A model generated the notes under the pieces. That model worked only from the letters and a program-made list of their open reading frames with translations. It was not told the origin of the DNA and made no database searches. The translations under genes and the position numbers were made by a program. From Piezodorus guildinii (taxonomy: Eukaryota; Arthropoda; Insecta; Hemiptera; Pentatomidae), in NCBI GenBank assembly GCA_023052935.1, contig CM041298.1, positions 18,769,371 to 18,833,370 on the forward strand: a stretch of 64,000 nucleotides of DNA, in the 5' to 3' direction. Shown here in pieces: positions 1-11,217 of the stretch (position 1 is the first letter of the stretch; every line of letters begins with the position of its first letter).

Positions 1-552
1 TAAAATTGAATGGGCTTTAATATCATTTAGGGTTCATCCGGATAAAAATAATCTGACAGGGCTTAAATGCCGATATTTTCAATTTTCTTTCTCTAAAGTA
101 CCTTTAATTTTGTTGATTCTATAAAAATAACTATATTATCTTGTTACCACTGATGAAAAACAGGTAAATATATAAATTGAATGAATTCGATACCCAATTA
201 AAGGAGAAAACAGAAAAAATATTTTTTTAATGCAATTTTTTGTTTTCGAACATAAGAGCAGTAATATACATGTATGATATACCGTTGGAAAGCTAAAGAT
301 TTTAGAATAAAATATTATCTTTTACACAAGCTTTTAAAGGTTTATAGAGAGTTATGAAAAGAAGATAAAACTAACTGATTATTTTAGATAATAATATAAT
401 AGATTTTTTAATAAGACACATGTTTCTATATAAATTCAATTTATTTAATTATTTAATAGTTTCACGTATTTTTATATCTAACTGTATTTGAAAATTCTTT
501 CATTGATTTTAAAAATGGAGGTAAGTGAATGTCGTGTGTTGTCCGCAACAGA
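1..552 (-). repeat. Family F interspersed repeat, partial (copy F1)
   Basis: This is the 5' half of an unassigned interspersed repeat, cut by the window edge. Read on the minus strand it starts near 552 with the family's end block (TCTG-GTGCG, then ACTTTCACTTACC). It then runs through the diagnostic blocks GCTTTCCAACGGTATATCATACA, a line close to TTTCTCCTTTAGTTG, and CGGCATTTAAGCCCTGTCAGA. The same blocks recur in order at 1395, 9355, 16617, 35900, 37955, 43443 and 61640. I see no coding potential. The class is unknown, and the family definition rests only on comparing copies within this window. Confidence 0.7.
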
Positions 553-1228
553 TTTTTTTTTATTGTAAACCTCAAAGGTAAATCGTTGATTATTGAACCT
601 TATCTGTTCAACGGACGACTTAATCTAGAACGTGCTGAGACCAAAGTGAATGCGGACCTATCCTAGAACACAATAGGAGTCCCGAACCTATGTTTGCCAC
701 CTACTTTGCACTATTCTACACAAGTCAGTTCAATTAACATTAACGTTAATTAAACTCTTATTGTGCTGGTTAGGGCCATCGAGTTTTCAGACTTAATAGG
801 TATGTATTGTCTAAACAGGGCGAGTCTTTGTAACATTTTGTGAATAAAGCGTTTTGTTCTGAAAAATAAATGGGCAGCGACTACCCGATCTCACAACTCT
901 CAGAACAATATGAGAGACTTGATTTGTTACAGATGTTTAATTAAAAATTAAATGTAGTTTAACCATCTCTATAACGCTTTGTAAAATGTCCACAGTTTTA
1001 TCTAATAAGAACGATTTCCTCATCTCCTAGCGTAACTTTACTTTTCTGAAAAATTCCATCATGACATCTAAAATTTATTTCAGGAAAAGACCTAAGAGAA
1101 AGTATGACATAAGATTTTTTTTTTTATTGAAAATTGTTCATAGTTACAGGAAGAGTTCGCCTTAGTCAAATATTGAGGACTCATTTTCCAATGAAATATT
1201 TACTATGGAGATTCCAGCATTGTCCTGT
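553..1228. other. Unassigned AT-rich sequence
   Basis: I recognise no gene or repeat here. A more GC-balanced part (about 590-900) has no open frame of note and no match to other parts of the window. The rest is AT-rich with T-runs. Confidence 0.4.
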
Positions 1229-1385
1229 TTTTTTTTTTTTTTTCTTTAATAATAATAAATTCTTTATTTATTCTGGGACAAGTCCCTTCAGGATGATATT
1301 GCAGACAAATTAAATTGAAACTTAGTATCTTAGAGTAAAAAAATCGAGTGAGCGCAACACACACAGAATTTTTAAGCAAACTTAT
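1229..1385 (-). mobile_element. CR1/L2-like non-LTR element, 3' end only (family D, copy D6)
   Basis: A run of about 18 T precedes a short stretch that on the minus strand reads the family D 3' signature: CCTGAAGGGACTTGTCCCAGAATAAA. The same signature ends copies at 12040, 17936, 19870, 35860, 45390 and 46040. Only the extreme 3' untranslated end is present, so this is a severely 5'-truncated insertion. Confidence 0.5.
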
Positions 1386-1394
1386 AAACAAAAC

Positions 1395-2395
1395 TAATTG
1401 TTAAAGAATTATTTAAATTTTATTTTAATAGAAATATGTGTTTTATTAAATAATCTATTGTATTATTATCTACGACAATTAGTTAGTTTTATCGGCTTGT
1501 CATCACTCTCGATTAATTTTTATAAGATTGTGTTTAAGATAGTATTTTTTATAAAATCTTTAGCTTTAAACGGTATATCATACATGTATATTACTGCTCT
1601 TATGTTCAAAAACCAAAAATTGCATTAAAAAAATATTTTTTTCCGTTTTCTCCTTTGGTTGGGTATCGAATTCATTCAATTTATATATTTAATTGTTTTT
1701 CATCAGTGGTAACAAGATAATTTAGTTATTTTTATAGAATCAACAAAATTAAAGGTACTTCAGAGAAAGAAAATTTAAAGTATCAGCATTTAAGCCCTGT
1801 CAAACCATTTTAATCCGAATGAAACCTAAATGATAATAAAGCGCATTAAATTTTACAATGATATAGCGAGTTTAATCAAAATCGTCGAAAACATTTTTGA
1901 GAAAATCGAAAATAGGTGCAAAATGCATAGTATATATTAGTGTAAAATCATACATGTATATTACTGTTCATATGCTCAAAAACAAAAAATTGCATTAAAA
2001 AACTTTTTTTTCAGTTTTCTCCTTTAGTTGTTTTTTAAATTCGCACAATTACACATTAACTGTTATTTATCAATACTAACAAGATAATATGGCTATTTTT
2101 TATAGAATTTACAAAATTAAAGGTACTTTAGAGGAAGAAAATATCGGCATTTAAGCCCTGTCAGACTATGTTAATCAGAATGAAACAAATATGATATTAT
2201 AGCTCATTAAATTTTACATCGATATAGCGAGTTTAATCAAAATCGTCCAAACTGTTTTTGAAAAAATCTAAACAAAGTGCAAAATGCATAGTATAGTATA
2301 GTATAGTATAGTGCCTCTTCTAGTAAACTCATTTTGATTAAAAAGGTTTTGTAACGTCTCGGGAGTTACCACACACAGACAGACAGACACACACG

Positions 2396-2426
<31 letters not shown>

Positions 2427-2545
2427 ACACCTTTTTGCGGCACTTGGTTATTTGGACTCAGGAGCCCCTAAAACGTGTATTTCCGTAAAACTGGAATTCG
2501 AAAATTTTCACGATCGCAATACTTTCCCTTACTATATATAGCAAG
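1395..2545 (+). repeat. Family F repeat with internal tandem duplication (F2)
   Basis: Plus-strand F copy. It carries the family blocks from about 1395 to the 3' end at about 2545, where the terminus reads CTTACTATATATAGCAAG followed by TTAAAG. The stretch 1580-1930 (ATACATGTATATTACTG to TTTTGAGAAAATCG) is repeated at 1950-2280, so part of the element is duplicated in tandem. An AGTAT pentamer run (about 2285-2311) and a CA run (about 2380-2430) sit between the second copy and the 3' end. Noncoding. Confidence 0.7.
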
Positions 2546-2960
2546 TTAAAGTAAAAAAATAAACAAAAAACAACTGAAATAACAATGAAAACGAGTAATA
2601 GTAACCAATTAACAGGTAGCTTCTAATAATAATAATTTAGAAGAACAAATTTTTAAAAATTTAGACAAGAAAATAAAATAAAATATTTATATATTCATAT
2701 ATACGAGTTAATTAAAATAAATTTACAATGCTTATGAAAGTGAAAAATAAAATACATGAATGTTTAAATAAAATGCAAAATAAAATATAATAAATAATTG
2801 TTTTTCTTTGGTCTATTTAATGAAATTTGTTGATTAATTGGTGCTTTTTTAGAATTGGATAGACAGAAAGTTTAGAACAAACGATTTTGAATGCTTTCGG
2901 TAAATAATGACCATTTACTGCCTCCCACACTCTTCAGTGAAGAAGAATGGTGCCAGAATT
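2546..2960. other. Unassigned AT-rich sequence
   Basis: AT-rich with no recognisable coding frame or repeat. It separates the F2 copy from the next retrotransposon fragment. Confidence 0.35.
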
Positions 2961-2964
2961 GAAG

Positions 2965-3335
2965 GATTAAACTTACATCTAACAATCCTTACAATCCAAA
3001 ATCCTTCGTAAAATCCATAACGCTCATTACTTTGTCACGAATAAGCTCATCCATAAAGACCTTAATATCCCATATGTTACTGAATTAGCCCGAACCAGGT
3101 ATCAATCATTTCATGAAAAACTCCATTTTCACTCTAATCCACTAGTTTCTATCCTATCATCTTATTCTATTCTTGATAATCCCCCGAGGCGTCTGAAAAG
3201 AAGATGGTCCTGAGACCATCAAGCCAAGGCCTCTTTATGTATTTTATGTCAGTTTACTATGTCCATCAAATTTACTTTTTGTAAATAATAATACATTTGT
3301 AAATATCAATAAATATGTTTAAATAACAAAAAATA
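2965..3335 (+). mobile_element. Jockey-clade fragment, RT C-terminus and 3' UTR (family G, copy G3)
   Basis: 5'-truncated plus-strand relic. Conceptual translation gives IQSLQSKILRKI, then a line like FVTNKLIHKDLNIPYV, and ends NPPRRLKRRW near 3205. This is the same C-terminus found at 27605 and 36440 (HRDLNIPLVADLARDRYTSF, NPPRRLKRRWPRDLL). The stretch after it ends in an AATATCAATAAATA tail. The reading frame is damaged. The clade call rests on the C-terminal similarity to the intact Jockey-like ORF2 at 20200-22884. Confidence 0.6.
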
Positions 3336-3700
3336 TACATATTTAATGTTTGAAAATCATAACCGAATAAGCTCTAGTTGATGAAAGTTAATTAATATAT
3401 ATATCTGTCTGTATGTGTGTGTTATTTTACAGAACTTGTATACCAAATGAAAAAAGAAATCATTATACTTATATGTTAGATATAGCAGAGGCTGTAAGCT
3501 ACCAACTCGGTTATTTAGAATGATGATAATAAAAAATAATAATTTATTTATTTGTTTAGAATTATACAGAAGAACTTAAATAAGTTCTTTTGTGCCTTAT
3601 ATTAATTATTAAGAAAACACAGTAATAAAGTAAAAAAAAAAAAAAAAAAGGCAGATAACAAAGAAAAACAAAGTAATGAATACAACAAATCATCTTTTTT
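3336..3700. other. Unassigned AT-rich sequence
   Basis: Nothing recognisable apart from short A and T runs (poly-A near 3632-3650). Confidence 0.3.
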
Positions 3701-3704
3701 TTAA

Positions 3705-3760
3705 CGATCGTAATACTTTCCCTTACTATATATTTCATGTATAGGTAAGTGAAAGTAATG
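3705..3760 (+). repeat. Family F 3' terminal fragment
   Basis: Short stretch matching the F 3' end: ACGATCGTAATACTTTCCC, then TTACTATATAT, then GTAAGTGAAAGTAA. The central palindrome is expanded with TTTCATGTATAG. No upstream F blocks are attached. Confidence 0.5.
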
Positions 3761-3775
3761 ATATATAACAAAGAC

Positions 3776-4020
3776 CAGGGATCACCTAAGGTGCAGTGGC
3801 TAGTATAAAAAGTCTCTATATCCAAGATCGCTGATTCAAACTCGGCAGATGACTCTAGGTTTTAAAGAGAGTAAAATTTCGGTTGTCCGTCCCAAGCCTG
3901 TACGATGCCAGGAAAACTACTCGTTGAATATTCCTATGATAATTAAACTTGGATAAGCAAATAATTGGACCCCCATTGTGGCATCGGCCGGTTAGCCACA
4001 GCAGCAGAAAGCGACGTTAT
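3776..4020 (+). repeat. tRNA-derived SINE, degenerate (SINE1)
   Basis: A tRNA-like head (B-box-like GATTCAAACTC near 3832) is followed by a body shared with the elements at 15215 and 26107. Shared lines are GTCCGTCCCAAGCCTGTACGATG, a line close to AACTTGGATAAGCAAAT, and CATCGGCCGGTTAGCCACAGCAG, ending in GCGACGTTA. No ORF. The split promoter is degraded, so the copy is probably inactive. The family name is unknown. Confidence 0.5.
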
Positions 4021-4047
4021 ATAAATTAACATAAAAATTACCCTGTT

Positions 4048-4105
4048 ATATCCGGTTTCGAACCGGTGACTGATCAGCTTAGCAGCACAAGAGCTAATCC
4101 ACTTA
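4048..4105 (-). repeat. tRNA-like SINE head fragment
   Basis: On the minus strand a perfect B-box (GGTTCGAAACC, 4054-4064) follows a TTAGCTC A-box-like stretch near 4095. A full acceptor stem cannot be formed, so I treat this as a SINE head or tRNA pseudogene and not as a working tRNA. Confidence 0.4.
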
Positions 4106-4384
4106 AATGTAATTAGATGAATACATTTCTAGTAGTCAGCTGAGGCTTAAGCCCTATAAGAGCTTTGATGGATTAGAGCGTATTATTGACATTTTTGTAA
4201 ACGAATATATTGATTGCCTTAACTTATAAACTGCTGAAACATCAACAGGTTAGTAATTAAATTGGACGCGAGAGATTAGGGATGTTTTTTTTAATCAGAA
4301 AATAATCTATCCTAATATCCCTCAACAAACTGTATATACCTACCAATACTTTTATACTAATAATAATACTTTACCTATACAGTA

Positions 4385-4560
4385 AGGTACTTTCACTTAC
4401 CTCTGTTATTTATATCAATTTAAGAATTTTTAAACACATTTAGAAACGAAAATAAATTGTTAAAAAATTATTTAAATCGAGTTTTTATTAGACACATTTA
4501 AACACATTTAGAAACGAAAATAAATTGTTAAAAAATTATTTAATCGAGTTTTAAACACAT
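4385..4560 (+). repeat. Family F 5' end with 65-bp duplication
   Basis: Starts with the F block ACTTTCACTTACCTC. A stretch of about 50 bp (AAACACATTTAGAAACGAAA to ATCGAGTTTT) then occurs twice, at about 4434 and 4499. Noncoding relic. Confidence 0.45.
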
Positions 4561-4591
4561 GTCAAAATTTCGTGACGGAGCATGAGGTCGT

Positions 4592-4798
4592 TTGGGGGGT
4601 GTATTCGTGATGTTCGTTGAATCCTCAACTCCTTCAGAACTTGGCACCCACTCCGGAATTTCCAGATCTTCGTCAAAAAATTCATCCCAAATTTCACAAA
4701 TAATTAGAGGGTTGAATAATCTTATTCAGCCCCTGTTGAGCCTTCTCCAAGAGCTCGCTTACTTCACTCAAGCTATGAACACTCCAAGTGGTCCCTAA
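4592..4798 (+). pseudogene. Possible retrotransposon ORF1 C-terminal fragment
   Basis: A 68-codon open stretch that ends with a leucine-rich amphipathic segment (SQIIRGLNNLIQPLLSLLQE) and terminates shortly after in SGP and a stop. The pattern resembles the last 40 residues of the Jockey-type ORF1 at 22885-24201, which also ends in a hydrophobic repeat and then P-stop. I see no zinc knuckle or other domain, so the assignment is weak and it may be chance. Confidence 0.25.
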
Positions 4799-4978
4799 TC
4801 ATATAATAATAGCCTTATTAACACTCTGACATAAAATAAAGACTTCTATCAATTCAAAAATGCTGGACGCCATACATAAAAAAAAACCTGACGAGAAGAC
4901 GTACTGGTGGGTACTGTCCTTCCTCATGCCTTACATGTCATTATTCTGTTTATTATTTCATCCTATTTGCTGATTGTC

Positions 4979-5237
4979 GATCCAGCGTCTTAAATGGCTA
5001 GGCCATGTTCTCAGGATGGAAGATTCAAGAGCAGCCAAAAGATTATACATACATGACCCTGATGGAGTGCGACCGAGAGGAAGACCCAAGACCAGATGGC
5101 AGGACAATATGAGCGGTGACCTCCGAAAGCTAGGAAAAACGATAACAATGACAGAATATAGAGCACAGTGGGAAGGGCTGGTTGGACAGGCCAAGGACAG
5201 CTACATACGTCTGTTGTGCCAATAGCAGAAGAAGAAG
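4979..5237 (+). mobile_element. RTE-like element, 3' end with 14-bp TSD
   Basis: A 259-bp, severely 5'-truncated insertion bounded by perfect 14-bp direct repeats ATTTGCTGATTGTC (4965-4978 and 5238-5251). It encodes the typical C-terminus of RTE/craniofacial-like retroelements: RLKWLGHVLRMEDSRAAKR, then a GVRPRGRPKTRWQDN line, and stops at 5223. The 3' tail is a short GAA repeat and not poly-A, which is usual for RTE elements. The coding part is uninterrupted, so the insertion looks young. Confidence 0.75.
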
Positions 5238-5731
5238 ATTTGCTGATTGTCACACTATTGCTGACAGGTGCAAATCAATAAATTTTTTTTATAATAACTT
5301 TTATTTATTTAGAAATAATACAATCTGCCACAATCTTGGGCAATAAGTATTAGTGATATTAGAGTTCATTCATTCCTTATGTACACAAAATAAAGAAATA
5401 AAAATAAATGAATACAAAATAAATAAAATATAAAGAAGAATAAATAACCGTAAATAAAGATAAAAAGAAAATAAAAGAAATAAATAATAATAATCTTGGT
5501 CACATTCATACTTATATATACAATATTTACATACTGCCCCTGGGAACTCCGCATTAAACCCCGACGCCCACAAGTGGGTGTTGGGGCCCAAGGCTAGGAG
5601 ATCCCAGCGCCTCTCAGTCAGTCGCGTCACCGGTCTAATAAGCCAGTGGAGACTGAGAGAGGGCGCTAGAGCCACAGACTCTCAGGCGTGAGTGGAGAAG
5701 CTGGCCATTGCCAACACTCAGCATTGCTTAG

Positions 5732-6925
5732 TTATAAGAGATCTCTAGGCCACTGCCGTTTCAACCTACCAGAGCGGACTCTGAAGGAACGGTTTGAAAG
5801 GTAGGATTGTAGGATTAGATATAAGGATTGGGGTAAATGGGTTTTTAGTTTGAAAAGCAAGCCATCGTGCCAGACCCGGTCGAATGCCTGAGCAACGTCC
5901 AGAAAGGCACCAGTGCAATATTGCTTGTTTTCAAGTGCAAAGGATATATGGTCAACCACTCGTAGGCCTTGTTGTACAGTGGAGTGCTGTGAGCGGAATC
6001 CGAACTGGTGGAAAGGAATTTCAATTAACTGTAGGATACGCTTGAGAAGGATTTTTTCAAAGATTTTTGAAAGGATCGGAAGGAGACTAATAGGCCTATA
6101 GGATGAGGTGTTGTTGGGAGGTTTACCAGGTTTGGGAAAAAGGAGAATGATGGAGTGTTTCCACACCAAAGGAAAGTGGGTTGTACGGAGGATACTATTA
6201 TAGAGGTAGGTAAGGAATATAATTGCTTTTTGGGGCAGTTGACGAAGGATCTTAGAATTGAGGAGGTCATAGCCAGGAGCTTTTCGAGGTTTTAGTTTCT
6301 TTATAAGGAATTTGACCTCAGAGGGGTTAATAGCTTTAGGGGGTGGAGAGAGAGGAATTGGAGAGGAGAGGAATTCCTTTACGTTAGCTGTATGGGCAGG
6401 ATTGAGCTCGGGGTGTGGGATAAAAACTTTAGAAAGGTATTTGGCAAATTCTTCCGCTCTAGTCTCATCCGACGAAGCCCAGGATCCATCTTCACGTCGG
6501 ATGGGATGGGAGATGAATTGGTATTTAAGAACTTTTTTGGTTACTTTCCAGAGGGAATTGTCGCAGATAGATAGTGAAGAAAGATAGGAATTGTAGGATT
6601 GGGATCGGAAGGTATCTAATTTCTTTTTAGCTAATTTGGTGTAATAATTGTAGTATTTACGATCGTCTGGGTGCCTGGTTCTTTGCCAGAGGGTTCTAGA
6701 GCGTCGTTTGGTATGGATTAGATCTAGGAGGTTTTGGGGTATAGGATTCTTCTGGTAGTATTTTGGGAAAGGAGAAGGTGAAGATGCATTCCAGGCTGCT
6801 TGTTGGATAAGGGTAGTAAAGGAATCAACTGCATCGTCAAGATCTTGTGGAGATTTGAGGGATACTCTGAGGTCTATTCCATCCGTTATTATTTCGCGGA
6901 AGAGGTTCCAATTAACTGGGCCTCT
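5732..6925 (-). pseudogene. ORF2 RT part of Jockey copy A, internally deleted
   Basis: Reverse-transcriptase part of copy A. The readable frame at 5732-6169 contains FPKPGKPPNNTSSYRPISLL (fingers), HQFGFRSQHSTVQQG and GAFLDVAQAFDRVWHDGL (motif A, catalytic Asp). It then jumps to GRLKRQWPRDLL. Compared with intact copy B, about 255 residues are missing, including GVPQGSVLGP and the FADD box. Between 6170 and 6925 the frame is shifted several times, but homology to copy B continues. No functional RT can be made. Confidence 0.8.
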
Positions 6926-7632
6926 TAGGAATGATGGTGGAGGAGTTTCGGAATAGGAGATAATGAGAGAGTCAGGGTAAGAGGGCTATGATCGGAGGAA
7001 AGGTCATCGAGCCGGGAAACGGAATGATTTATAGGTCCTAGCCCTTTGTGGATAAAATAATCAAGGAGGTCGGGGTTACGGTGAAGATCAGTAGGCCAAT
7101 AGGTAGGGGAATCGGGGGAGAGGATATTACAGTGAGTGGAATAGAGTGCAGACAGCAATGTTCGCCCGCGAGAATTTGTAGTTCTGGCTCCCCATTGCTG
7201 GTGTTTGGCATTTAAGTCCGCACCTATGAGGAAATGATGCCCTAAGGAATTAAGGAATAAATTAAATTGGATTTCGGAAATAGGTATTTTTGGAGGAGAG
7301 TATGCTGCAACTACTGTTATAGGAAAATGACGGGTTTGTATAATTACAGCAGTGGTTTGGAGGAAGTTATGGACTGGTAAGGGTAATAAATTATGGGAGA
7401 GGGAGCGATGGATGATGACAGCAGTGCCGGCATGAGCTGTTCCATCGGGATGGTCAGTTCGGTATATTTGGTAGTCTGGGATGTTGAATGATCGTTTGTT
7501 AGTTAGTCGTGTTTCAGTGATAAGAGCTACGTCAATACGTTTGTCGTGTAGTAATAAAGTTAGTTCATTAATATGATTTCGAACACCATTCGCATTCCAG
7601 AGGAGAATGGAAATGGAGTTGGATGGAATCAT
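6925..7632 (-). pseudogene. ORF2 endonuclease part of Jockey copy A
   Basis: A 235-codon open stretch covering almost the whole APE-type endonuclease. Visible motifs are ILLWNANGVRNH near the start, ALITETRL (catalytic Glu), GADLNAKHQQWG, and SDHSPLTL near the end (catalytic His). The start ATG at 7632 directly follows the ORF1 stop (TAA-ATG), as in copy B. The frame ends in a frameshift after PIPKLLHHHS, where copy B continues into the linker. It may still encode a free endonuclease, but it is separated from RT. Confidence 0.8.
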
Positions 7633-8945
7633 TTAGGGCTTTTTCAAGGCAGGAATTAAATTTGATACTAGGTTTGTTAGGACTGATATCAGAGGCATAA
7701 CTATTGATTTTATTTCTGAGATGAATGATGTCATTAAACTGGTGAGGTCTGTGACATTTGATGGAGGAGGGATAGGGAGAAATTTGATGCTGGGGAAGTT
7801 TTTGAGAATTAAAATTTTGAGGTGGTTGAGATTCAGGTTCGGGATGCTTGAGGGTATGTTGAACCGGCGTGGCCTCACACTGAGTAGACTGGTCACCACC
7901 ACCAAGTTGTTGGGCGAACGAAACTGTCGGGTCGACGAATTTTGATGGGTTTCTCCTCGGTCTAGTCTCCTCTTGGCGCTGGGGCTTCAGAAATCTTGAC
8001 TTGAGATTTTTGTAAATCTCGCAGCCTTTGTAATTCGCCGGATGTCCCTTGTGGCACAGAGCGCAAACTGCTGGGATTATCCGAGATTTATTGCACTGCT
8101 CAGACTTGTGCTGTTCACCACATTTAACACAGCGCGGTATGTGGTGGTAATACGTTTTCGTGTGGCCGTATGCTTGACAATTGTGGCATTGTATAATGTC
8201 TCTTTTTACATAGGGCTTTTCAATCTTTACTCTCGTGTAATAGAGTTTTTCCAATTCATAAATTTTTTCTACTCCTGGAGACGGTTCTAAGTCCACAAAA
8301 ATAGAGGTAAAGGAATTTTACTCCTGTCACCTGATTCTTCTATAATATCTTTCATGACATTAGTTATCTGACGCACTTTGAACCAAGAGACGTCAGTTCT
8401 TGCTTTATTTCCTCAGCTGGTGTAGAGGGGTGTAAATTTCTTATTACCACCCTTAATGCCCTCTCCTCTCTTAGCTGATACGTGTGAAAATCAGCTTTTG
8501 TTTCAGTAAGATATTTTACTATTTTGCGGTACACATCAGCTGAATCGGGTGATATTTTTGTGTCATTGATACGCGTAAGACATGTGTAGCTTTTGTTATC
8601 AATGATTTTAATTAATTGGGTGCATAGTAGTTGAAAATTTCTTATATTTTTAACAAATATGGGAGGAGGGCGGGGATCTCTCGGTGTAGATTCTGATTCC
8701 ATGACCTCTTTCTCGATATGGAGTACTTGGTAGGGGTTAGGAGTAAAAAAGGGAGATTCCTCAGTCATCCCTTGCGATGAAGTCCCGGGTTGTGGATCCT
8801 GTTCGTTAGAAGCAGCTGATGAGGGGGGCGTAGGGCGTTTGTTATTACGTCTTTGCCTTTGCTTGACCGGGGAAGCAGAAGAGCCAGCTGACCTGGAGCG
8901 TTTAATGCTTGCCTTTCCCGCCATGACTTGGTGATAGTATCTCAT
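7633..8945 (-). pseudogene. ORF1 (gag-like) of Jockey copy A, frameshifted
   Basis: The nucleic-acid-binding ORF1 starts at 8945 (MRYYHQVMAGK) with a basic, proline-rich N-terminus. It continues to about 8364, where loss of one T changes LGF-K-VRQ into LGSKCVR-stop. A second one-base loss in a T run lies near 8297. The zinc-knuckle region then reads on (CHNCQAYGHTKTYYHH, CVKCGEQHKSEQC, CALCHKGHPANYKGC; note Cys to Tyr in the first knuckle). A third frameshift lies near 7780, and the C-terminus ends LIPALKKP at 7633. At least three one-base frameshifts make it a pseudogene. Confidence 0.8.
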
Positions 8946-9354
8946 TGATACATAAAAATAAAAAAATAAATAAAAAATAAAACAAAAAAAAAATACGTCC
9001 GCGCGACCTTGACCTTGTTGTCCGGAGCGCGACGTGGCCCCTCCAGGGGTCAGTGGAAGACTGGCAAGCTGAGGAAGCTGAGTGGGGATCGCAATATGGC
9101 GAAAAAGATAAGGCTTCTCAGCTCTACTTCATACGACAACTAAGTAATCGTAAATATTACTACTTACAGTCAGTAGGATTAGTCCATTGTTGACAACGAA
9201 TGTTGTTGCACAATCACTAATTGTTTATATGTAATAAAAACAATTATTACACACTAAAAACTGTTCATAAAGAAGAGACGATATAAAGACGTATGTTAAT
9301 GAACTAGCGCAAGCGCAGAACTAAAATCAATAAATGAAGTTAAAAAAAAAAAAA

Positions 9355-9920
9355 AAGACACATGTGTTTTATTATATAATCTCTCATATTATTATATAAA
9401 ATTAGTTTGCTTTATGTGCTTTTCATCAATCATTGTTAACTTATGTATAAAGTAATATTTTTTTTTTTAAATCTTTAGCTTTTAAACGGTATATTATACA
9501 ACTATATTACTGTTTTCATGTTAAAAAACACAAAAATTGCATTAAAAAAAGTGTTAGCTCTTTTAGTTGATTATCAAATACGTTTAACTTGTGCATTCAG
9601 CTGTTTCATAGCAATGCTAATGAGACGATATGGTCAATTTTTATAAAATAAGCAAAATTAAAGTTAGTTTAGAAAAATAAAATTTAAAATTTCGGCATTT
9701 AAGCCCTGTTAGACTTTTTCAATCAGAATGAAACCTATGATATTAAGGAAAATTAATTTTAGTCGAAATCGTTAGAGCCGTTTTTGAGAAAATCGTAAAA
9801 AGATGCGAAGCGCATAGTATAAAGTGGCTCCTTTTATTAGCTGATTTTGATGAAAAAGTTACTATGACATCTCGGGCATATAGTTGTCATAAATATGAAA
9901 TTTCTTTTAGTTTTTTTAAA
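9355..9920 (+). repeat. Family F repeat, 3'-truncated (F3)
   Basis: Plus-strand F copy running from the ACATGTGTTTTATTA block through CGGCATTTAAGCCCTGTTAGA to the ATCTCGGGCATATAGTTGTC block. It breaks off before the palindromic terminus. Noncoding. Confidence 0.65.
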
Positions 9921-10444
9921 ATTAAATTTTGCATTATCCGCTTCACTTTAAAATAAAAAAAACAAATCAAACTTGACCTAATTTAATTAATATTTTATAT
10001 TTCTGCCGATGATTAAATATAGTAATTAAAATACGTTATAAATTAAACATATTTTCTTGCTAATTCCACTTTTAGTTACGATAAACTCCCAAATCGGAAA
10101 ACCGGTGCGAGCCAGTAGTTCTAAATATAAATTTAATGTAGTTATATTATTTAAACTAAAACGCATGTTTCTAACGAAACTGGATATAATTCTTTAAAGC
10201 TTTTTCAACTCTGACTTAATTTACCAAATTCTTACATTGTTTTTAACAATCGACGTAAGTAAAAGTCTGGTAGTCCCCGCACCAATTTTTTTTTTTAATT
10301 GTGATCATTAGCTATTTCTCGGTATTAGCTAAATAAAACAATACTAATAAATATGAAATAGAAAATAATGCAAATAATTACTCAAATAGAAAACGCAGAA
10401 ATAATTTACCAGAGTAATTATGTTAACGCGGGAAGAAAAAGTAA

Positions 10445-10446
<2 letters not shown>
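9921..10446. other. Unassigned; contains a dispersed 120-bp repeat
   Basis: No gene seen. About 9985-10100 is similar to 15645-15770: both have a GATGATTAAATATA line, AAACATAxTTTCTTGC, and CTTTTA then GTTACGA. So this is another, unnamed dispersed repeat. Confidence 0.4.

Positions 10447-10503
<57 letters not shown>
10447..10503. repeat. TA microsatellite
   Basis: An uninterrupted TA dinucleotide run of about 57 bp directly in front of the candidate solo LTR. Confidence 0.9.
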
Positions 10504-10505
<2 letters not shown>

Positions 10506-10515
10506 CATTTTAAAT

Positions 10516-11217
10516 TGTAGAGGTACGGTTACTAAAAGGTGAGATAGAGTGCTTCGACAAACGTGTATTAGTCAGTATAAGTAGGAGATTCAGGTATATT
10601 TAAGAGAGTCAGATGGAGGCTGGCGCCCTCCGTAGTAGAAGCACGTACCGCGGCACCAGGTTCAAGGTTGCGCTGCCTGGTAAGGGGCGAGTCCTAATTA
10701 GCAGTCAGGATTTACAAAGTAAGGAAAGAAATGCCCCATGAGGTAGAAGCTCAACGACAGTGGAGGACTCTTAATTGGTGCACATATGTAGGGGCCATAC
10801 ACTGCTCCCTGTGAAGGGGATACAAATATATATAAGAGAGAGAGTTGATGACGTTTGTGAAATAACATTGGTTCACTTATATAATCTGAAGGCAGAGAAG
10901 CTTGGACCTAGGAAAATAACATCAGGCTGATCAGAGTGGCGATCTGAAGAACCGTGCTAATTATTGCTGTACTGATAAATCAATGTATATTATTGTTAGT
11001 GAGAACTTCTCTACTAGACTAGTGTCTTGGCCCAAGGTGAAATTATCTTATACGGTTTATTTATTATGTCAAAGCAATGTTATACAATAATATATTTACA
11101 ATGGTATTTACAATATAACAATATTTTTAGATAGTATCTCTTCTTTTGTCTGGCCAGTTACTAAGTGTAGGCGCCGCTAGTGCTACCTGTAAGCGAGCGC
11201 GTGAAGCTTCCGCTACA
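10516..11217. mobile_element. Candidate solo LTR (TGTAG...CTACA)
   Basis: A 702-bp segment that starts TGTAG and ends CTACA, i.e. 5-bp inverted ends with the TG..CA rule of LTRs. It is flanked by near-identical 5-mers (TAAAT and AAAAT). It is clearly more GC-balanced than its AT-rich neighbours and has a TATATATAAGAGAGAG stretch near 10830 that could be a core promoter. No adjacent primer-binding site, gag or pol is present, hence a solo LTR. The TSD is imperfect, and a conserved noncoding host sequence cannot be excluded. Confidence 0.45.

Larger units (their letters stand above)
5284..9323 (-). mobile_element. Jockey-clade non-LTR retrotransposon, broken copy A
   Basis: A 4.0-kb element read on the minus strand, bounded by 12-bp repeats AAATCAATAAAT (5272-5283 and 9324-9335), with a short poly-A tail at its 3' end (T run at 5284-5290). 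Unlike most copies here it keeps its 5' UTR (8946-9323), so it was inserted at full length. ORF1 and ORF2 are both damaged by single-base frameshifts. A deletion of about 770 bp inside ORF2 fuses RSFRVR directly to GRLKRQWPRDLL, removing the FADD catalytic motif and most of the RT thumb. It is non-autonomous. The 5' UTR and 3' UTR differ strongly from copy B, so it belongs to a different subfamily. Confidence 0.85.

Noticed and set aside
4048..4105. A working tRNA gene
   Set aside because: The B-box is perfect, but acceptor and anticodon stems cannot be built. It is treated as a SINE head or tRNA pseudogene.
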